This document shows, piece after piece, positions 59,463 to 64,000 of a stretch of DNA of 64,000 nt. Position 1 is the first letter of the stretch, and each line of letters begins with the position of its first letter. Source of the DNA: Rhodoferax lithotrophicus (GTDB lineage: Bacteria; Pseudomonadota; Gammaproteobacteria; Burkholderiales; Burkholderiaceae_C); NCBI RefSeq assembly GCF_019973615.1, contig NZ_AP024238.1, positions 4,175,989 through 4,239,988 of the forward strand. The letters run 5' to 3'. The notes beneath the pieces were generated by a model that was not told the origin of the DNA, made no database searches, and saw only the letters and a program-made list of their open reading frames with translations. The translations under genes and the position numbers were made by a program.

Positions 59463-60797
59463 TCAAGCCATGTTCTTGAAGCCAACGGACACTTGCAATC
59501 CGCCCAGAATTTGGGATTTTCCAATGTCAACCGTCGCTTGATGCAAGTCCGCGATGGTCTTGACAATGGCCAAACCTAAACCACTGCCACAACTTTCTGC
59601 ACCAGGCACCCGATAAAAGCGATCAAGTACCCGCTTGCGGTCTTCTTCAGCAATACCTGGGCCACTGTCATGCACCTGGAGTACCGCCTGACCGTCACCA
59701 CAGTCGATGACAATATTGACTGTACCGCCAGCAGGGGTGTATTTGATGGCGTTGTCCACCAGATTGCGTAACAGAATGCGCAATGCATCTTCATACCCCA
59801 TCACCACGCAAGGTGCAGCGTGCAGCAAGCCGAGATCAATCTGTCGGGAAATAGCTGCGTCAACCCCTTCGGCCAACGTGAACTGCACCAAAGCCAGCAA
59901 GTCAACAGGAGCGGCCTTCATACCGGAGCCTGAGTTCGATTGTTGTCTGGCCAAAACCAACAATTGCTCCACCAACCGGGTTGCGCGGTCAATACCTGCG
60001 GTCAATCGGCTGACGGCAAGATCACGTCCGGTGTCGTCAACTGCGCGACGCAGACCTTGCACCTGCAACTTGAGCGCGGCCAGCGGAGAACGCAACTCAT
60101 GCGCAGCATCAGCGACAAAGTTTTGTTGCGCATCAAAAGCTTGTCGCAGTCGTTGGAACAAAAGGTTCAATTCATGCACCAGCGGTTGAACTTCATCAGG
60201 CAAATCGTGCTCGTTTAATGCACTCAGATCATCCGCCTGGCGGATGGCCACCTGCCGTCGCAAGCGGGAAACCGGTGCCAGTGAAGCGCTAACAACCCAC
60301 CAGACCACCAGCATGAGCAAAGGCACCATAACGACCATAGGACTGACCGTGCGCAAGGCCAAAGCGCCCGCCATTTCACGTCTGGCAACCATATCCTGAG
60401 CCACCTGAATCACCTGCGATCCTGAAGCAACTGAAAAAATGCGATAAGTCGTCCCCCTGGCTTGAACAGTCGAAAAACCCAATACCGCACGCTGCGGCAA
60501 CTCTGCGCGTGCGGTTGACTGAAACACACGCAACCCGTTATCGGTCCAGATCTGAATCACAAAATCAAAATTATCCTCATCCTCAGTTGGCACGCGCCGA
60601 ACAATCTCAGAACCCACAGGCAAACCAGGGCGCAACGAACTCGCCATTTGCTGCATCTGGTAATCAAAAATGACATCCGCTTCTGAAAGAGCCGTGCGGT
60701 AGGCTATGGCGGCCTGCACCCCTGCCGTCAGCATCACCGCCACCAAAAGCAGCCAAAGTAATCTGGCGCGTAAGGAGTGTGACAAGGGAGAACTCAC
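59463..60797 (-). CDS. Sensor histidine kinase (QseC-like)
   Basis: 444 residues. Two TM helices (about 10-30 and 155-175) bound a periplasmic domain; HAMP, then DHp FVADAAHELRSPLAALK (catalytic His) and ATPase with NLVDNAIKYTP, DSGPGI and GSGLGLAIV. All boxes are intact. It overlaps the response-regulator gene by ATGA. With degP and an OmpH-like chaperone next door, envelope stress sensing is likely, though QseC-type systems vary. Confidence 0.92.
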   Translation of the reverse strand: MSSPLSHSLRARLLWLLLVAVMLTAGVQAAIAYRTALSEADVIFDYQMQQMASSLRPGLPVGSEIVRRVPTEDEDNFDFVIQIWTDNGLRVFQSTARAELPQRAVLGFSTVQARGTTYRIFSVASGSQVIQVAQDMVARREMAGALALRTVSPMVVMVPLLMLVVWWVVSASLAPVSRLRRQVAIRQADDLSALNEHDLPDEVQPLVHELNLLFQRLRQAFDAQQNFVADAAHELRSPLAALKLQVQGLRRAVDDTGRDLAVSRLTAGIDRATRLVEQLLVLARQQSNSGSGMKAAPVDLLALVQFTLAEGVDAAISRQIDLGLLHAAPCVVMGYEDALRILLRNLVDNAIKYTPAGGTVNIVIDCGDGQAVLQVHDSGPGIAEEDRKRVLDRFYRVPGAESCGSGLGLAIVKTIADLHQATVDIGKSQILGGLQVSVGFKNMA

Positions 60798-61459
60798 ATG
60801 GAACCTTTGGGAATCATGTAACCCACACCGCGAACATTCTGAATGATGCTGGTACCCAGTTTCTTGCGCAGGCCATGGATATACACCTCTATGGCATTGC
60901 TGCTGAGCTCATCTTTCCAGCTGTAAAGTTTTTCTTCCAGTTGCCTGCGCGACAAGATCATCCCTGGGCGCGCCAGCAACAGCTCAAGAATGGCCCATTC
61001 ACGGGCAGACAGGATAACGGGCTGATCGTTCACCCTGACTTCACGTGTGACGGGGTCAATGCTGATGCCAAGATGCTCATACACAGGTTCTGCGCGCCCT
61101 GCCGCCCGGCGAATCAGCGCCCGTATACGTGCCAGCAGTTCATCCAATTCGTACGGCTTGACGATGTAGTCATCCGCCCCCATATCCAGGCCTTCAACGC
61201 GCTGGGAAACCGCATCCCGTGCGGTGGCAATAAGCACCGGTGTTCTGTCTTTGCGCTGACGCAGTCGACGCAGAACCGTCAGACCATCACGCCGAGGCAA
61301 GCCCAGATCAAGCAAAATGACATCATAGGTTTGCGAGTCAATTGCCGTATCGGCCATCTCCCCGTCCTTGACCCAATCCACAGCGTAACCTTCGTCGCGA
61401 AGCAAATCCAGTACCGACTCACCAATCATCACATCGTCTTCAACAAGCAACAAACGCAT
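60794..61459 (-). CDS. OmpR/QseB-family response regulator
   Basis: 221 residues from the ATG at 61459 (GGGTGA upstream). Receiver with acidic pair in LLVEDDVMIGE, phospho-Asp in VILLDLGLPRRDG, and K of the YIVKPYELDEL segment; C-terminal winged helix (LSAREWAILELLLARPGMIL, VYIHGLRKKLG). Coupled to the kinase by an ATGA overlap and 20 bp after the OmpH-like gene. Confidence 0.94.
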   Translation of the reverse strand: MRLLLVEDDVMIGESVLDLLRDEGYAVDWVKDGEMADTAIDSQTYDVILLDLGLPRRDGLTVLRRLRQRKDRTPVLIATARDAVSQRVEGLDMGADDYIVKPYELDELLARIRALIRRAAGRAEPVYEHLGISIDPVTREVRVNDQPVILSAREWAILELLLARPGMILSRRQLEEKLYSWKDELSSNAIEVYIHGLRKKLGTSIIQNVRGVGYMIPKGSM

Positions 61460-61479
61460 GGAATCACCCTTCACATCGA

Positions 61480-61998
61480 CTATTTCTTATCCAAAGTATT
61501 CATGGCTTTCAGTACCTTATCGGTTATATCGAATTTGGGATTGACATAAACCGCATCCTGAAAAATCAGATCATATTTTTCGGTTTTTGCCATTTGCTTG
61601 ATGATTTTGTTGGCGTTGATCCATAACAGTTGCAACTCGTCATTTTTGCGTGCGGCCAGATCTTCCTGAAAGCTTCTCCGCATGAGTTGTATCGCGCGAT
61701 CCTGCTCCGCCATCTGCTTTTCTCGCGCAAGACGTTCAGCTTCTGGCCATGTGGGGGCCTCTATTTGGAACTTGTCCACCTCGGACTTGAACGCGCCCCC
61801 GCGATCAATGATTTCTTTGTCGCGTTTGGAAAACTCCTGAGTTAGCTTTTCCTGAGCCACCTTTGCAGCCGTCGCCTCTTTAAAAATACGCTCTGTCTTG
61901 ACAAACCCAATATGAACTTCTTGCGCTTGAAGCTGCGTTGCAACAAGGATGCCGAGAAAAACAAAGAGGGCACTGCGAATCCGAAAAAAAGTGTTCAT
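61480..61998 (-). CDS. OmpH/Skp-family periplasmic chaperone-like protein
   Basis: 172 residues from the ATG at 61998 (an ATG at 62007 is an alternative; the AGGA is 2 or 11 nt away). Signal peptide FFRIRSALFVFLGILVATQLQAQ, then IGFVKTERIFKEATAAKVAQ, a long charged coiled-coil arm, and YDLIFQDAVYVNPKFDITDKVL typical of Skp. It is not in the bamA-skp-lpxD cluster, so it is probably a second paralog tied to this two-component system. Confidence 0.87.
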   Translation of the reverse strand: MNTFFRIRSALFVFLGILVATQLQAQEVHIGFVKTERIFKEATAAKVAQEKLTQEFSKRDKEIIDRGGAFKSEVDKFQIEAPTWPEAERLAREKQMAEQDRAIQLMRRSFQEDLAARKNDELQLLWINANKIIKQMAKTEKYDLIFQDAVYVNPKFDITDKVLKAMNTLDKK

Positions 61999-62068
61999 AA
62001 AAAGCATATTCCTGTCGTATGGTGCGAAGTTTTCTACATTGACACGGCATCACACCGACAAAGCAGCA

Positions 62069-62911
62069 TCAGAGTCGTGATGTTGGCATGGATACCTGGG
62101 CCAGTTCTCTATGGTCTAAAAGCTGTCGAATATTCAATGCATCAAACCGTGACGCAGCGGTCGCCTTGGCATTCAGCAAGACCAAGGTGGCTTGTTTTCC
62201 GGCTTGCTTGATACGCATGATCAGGCAATGACCCGCTTCGTTAGTGAATCCTGTTTTCGACAATCGAACATCCCACCCTTTGGCACCCACCAGTTGGTTC
62301 GTGTTATGAAATGTCACACTTCGCCGAGTCATCTGGAACTTGTCTGACGCATGGGTTGTGATATTGACAATATCAGGATAACCAGAAGCAGCAATGGCCA
62401 TTTTGGCCAAATCAGCGGCACTTGACATATTTTCGGGTGATAAGCCGGTAGGCTCTTTGATCACAGTTTGCGTCATCCCGAGTGCCTTTATTTTTGCATT
62501 GACCGCCCGAAGAAATGCGCTGTACCCACCTGTATAGGTGCGCGCCAAAGCTGCAGCGGCACGGTTTTCGGAAGACATCAAGGCTAACTGAAGCACTTGT
62601 TTTCTGGGCAAGGTGGTACCAACCGGCACGAGTGATTTGCTGTGTTTAAGCAAGTCAACATCTGCGGCATTGATGACGATGCGTTCATTCATGTCTGGCT
62701 TGCTGTCCAAGACGACCATGGCCGTCATCAACTTGGTCAACGATGCAATCGGTACCGGCTGACCCGCAGCTTTCTCAAACAAAACCGCACCCGTATCATT
62801 GCTGATCACAATGGCATGTTCGGACTTGATCTGCAGCGCATAACTACTTGCGCCATATATAAGAAGAGTGCCAATGGCAAGTGTCTTGGTGAGTCGGATG
62901 CTCATATTCAT
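62069..62911 (-). CDS. pbpG: D-alanyl-D-alanine endopeptidase (PBP7-like, S11)
   Basis: 280 residues from the ATG at 62911; the open frame runs further upstream into IS-linked DNA but the signal peptide LAIGTLLIYGASSYALQ sits right after this start. Active-site motifs SLTK (SxxK), SEN (SxN) and KTG. It cleaves D-Ala-meso-DAP cross-links in peptidoglycan. 70 bp upstream of the OmpH-like gene, same strand. An IS4-type element ends within 135 bp of its start and may affect its promoter. Confidence 0.92.
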   Translation of the reverse strand: MNMSIRLTKTLAIGTLLIYGASSYALQIKSEHAIVISNDTGAVLFEKAAGQPVPIASLTKLMTAMVVLDSKPDMNERIVINAADVDLLKHSKSLVPVGTTLPRKQVLQLALMSSENRAAAALARTYTGGYSAFLRAVNAKIKALGMTQTVIKEPTGLSPENMSSAADLAKMAIAASGYPDIVNITTHASDKFQMTRRSVTFHNTNQLVGAKGWDVRLSKTGFTNEAGHCLIMRIKQAGKQATLVLLNAKATAASRFDALNIRQLLDHRELAQVSMPTSRL

Positions 62912-63045
62912 GTTCAGGGCACAAGGGATGAAATACCCGTAGCGGGTTAAAAACTTAGCTGCATTGAGAGCTTCAAAGACTACACATCTGTCAGCATGGC
63001 ATTGTTGCCCCGAGAGACTTAGGTGAAACTTAAGCCGAATGGCAC

Positions 63046-64000
63046 TTACTTTGTCTCCCAAGCACGGCCGTGAGTCCTGATTTTTTGACGCGCATGAGCA
63101 CGGGGGACCTTCAACCATGGGTAGGGTTTGGGTCGTCGTTTGCGCATGCGCGGTTCGAGGCGCCCGGGCCTGTTGGCGACCCTGCATTGGGCGATCAGCG
63201 TCAACAACCGTGCGTCAATGTTCACAGTCGACAGACCTCGTGAAACCCATTCTGTCCACAACTGTACGGTGTGTTTGAAGCTGAGTTCACGCGGATCTAC
63301 CCCTGCTTTGCTGGCGGCCTGCGCCATCAGCAATCGGATCGCGTTGTAGGCCAGCAGATGGACCCACAGCTGTTTCTCGTTCATCTGGGGCGTCTGGCAG
63401 CTCAGTACGTCCATACCGGTGGTGGTCTTGAGGTTGCGCAAATCGAGTTCGATGTTCCAGCGCCGAGCATATAGCGCACTGAGGTCATCTTTGCTAACTC
63501 GGGCGTGATCGCGCAGCGTGGTGACCAACACCTGATGGTTGACCTTGGTCTCGCGTACCGTCAGTGCATCGGGAAACGCTTGGTACTGCTCGGGCGTCAT
63601 CCACTCTGGTCGCGCTGCTGGCTTGGGCCAGTGCACGAGGTGATCACGCGTGCCCAGTGATTTGCCGCGACGAAAGTCGGTTCTGCGCACACCGTTTTGC
63701 TCAAACAACACATCCACACCCGCACCCTGCAAGGCAGCAATCAGAAAGTAGTTGCCGTACAGGGCGTCGGCCAGCATCACATCGCCTGGGCAGAAGCCTG
63801 CAAGCAAACCGCGCACCAGGCCAAGTTCTCCACTGCCTTTGCCGCTGTAGGGTCCGACTGCCATATCCAGCGCTGCGCCCGTAGCCAGGCAAACCACCAT
63901 GACCAGTCGCGCCAGAGGAAATCCCACGCCGGGTGCTTGGGTGCTGGGCTGGGGATAGCACTGCTGGTTCTCGGGTGTATCGGGTGTATCGGGCATTGAT
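63046..64000 (-). mobile_element. IS4-family transposase, partial (N-terminus beyond window edge)
   Basis: The minus-strand frame is open to the window edge; the apparent Met at 63996 is internal. The visible part has GDVMLADALYGNYF (second Asp) and the YREK-like motif YARRWNIELDLRNLK with the catalytic Glu; the first Asp, expected just before MPDTPENQ, lies outside. C-terminal residues (MRKRRPKPYPWLKVPR) look complete, so the protein ends normally. The right inverted end should lie in 62912-63045 but I could not define it without the other end. Confidence 0.88.

Noticed and set aside
1..64000. CRISPR arrays, tRNA or rRNA genes, prophage
   Set aside because: No regularly spaced repeats, no tRNA-like T-loop/acceptor pattern, and no phage structural genes were seen on either strand by eye.

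Overview
The window looks like chromosomal DNA of a betaproteobacterium of the Comamonadaceae, most like Rhodoferax or a close relative. This is inferred from gene content and protein character: glycogen genes with malQ, an NhaD antiporter, an SSS-type sensor kinase beside DUF485/ActP, a MetH split into separate genes, and PuuD-type urate oxidation. No species-level marker was checked. I saw no rRNA, tRNA or CRISPR.

Layout. 0-4.6 kb (minus): pgm, glgC, glgA and the first 57 codons of malQ, a glycogen synthesis and turnover operon. 4.8-9.1 kb (plus): prfC, a HAD phosphatase, an MFS transporter and a DUF2721 protein. 9.1-16 kb (minus): nhaD, then a tight operon (read from 16 kb down) of a small membrane protein, an SSS-histidine kinase, a receiver-only regulator and a membrane-bound pseudokinase fused to a DnaQ-like exonuclease. 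16.2-21.2 kb (plus): a hypothetical gene, DUF485, actP, and a cNMP/CBS/DUF294 nucleotidyltransferase-like protein. Together the 10.5-21.2 kb region looks like one carboxylate (acetate) sensing and uptake locus. 21.2-30.8 kb: coq7, osmC, ilvA, a 5'-nucleotidase, an SbmA/YddA-like ABC exporter, a GH18-like protein, an NAD-dependent epimerase and a ferredoxin-type reductase. 31-33.2 kb: small orphan genes. 33.2-42.1 kb: purine (urate to allantoate) catabolism, with puuD, xdhC, uraH, a GntR regulator, puuE, a uraD-allC fusion and an M20 hydrolase. 42-49.9 kb: maeB, xth, pyrE, a DUF4124 protein and gatCAB. 50.1-54.7 kb: mreBCD-mrdA (cell shape). 54.7-57.2 kb: N-terminal MetH unit, cupin and DMT exporter. 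57.8-62.9 kb (minus): degP-like protease, a QseBC-like two-component system, an OmpH-like chaperone and pbpG, an envelope-homeostasis cluster. An IS4-type transposase runs off the right edge.

The strongest unusual signals are: (1) the sensor/receiver/pseudokinase-exonuclease operon facing the acetate permease genes; (2) two direct copies of a ~350 bp element with ~115 bp imperfect inverted ends, bracketing the uraD-allC gene; (3) a ~45 bp dispersed palindromic repeat found between genes and, in frame, inside genes; (4) a perfect 16 bp palindrome between uraH and the GntR gene, a likely operator for purine catabolism.

All calls rest on reading the sequence and recalled family knowledge; no database search was run.
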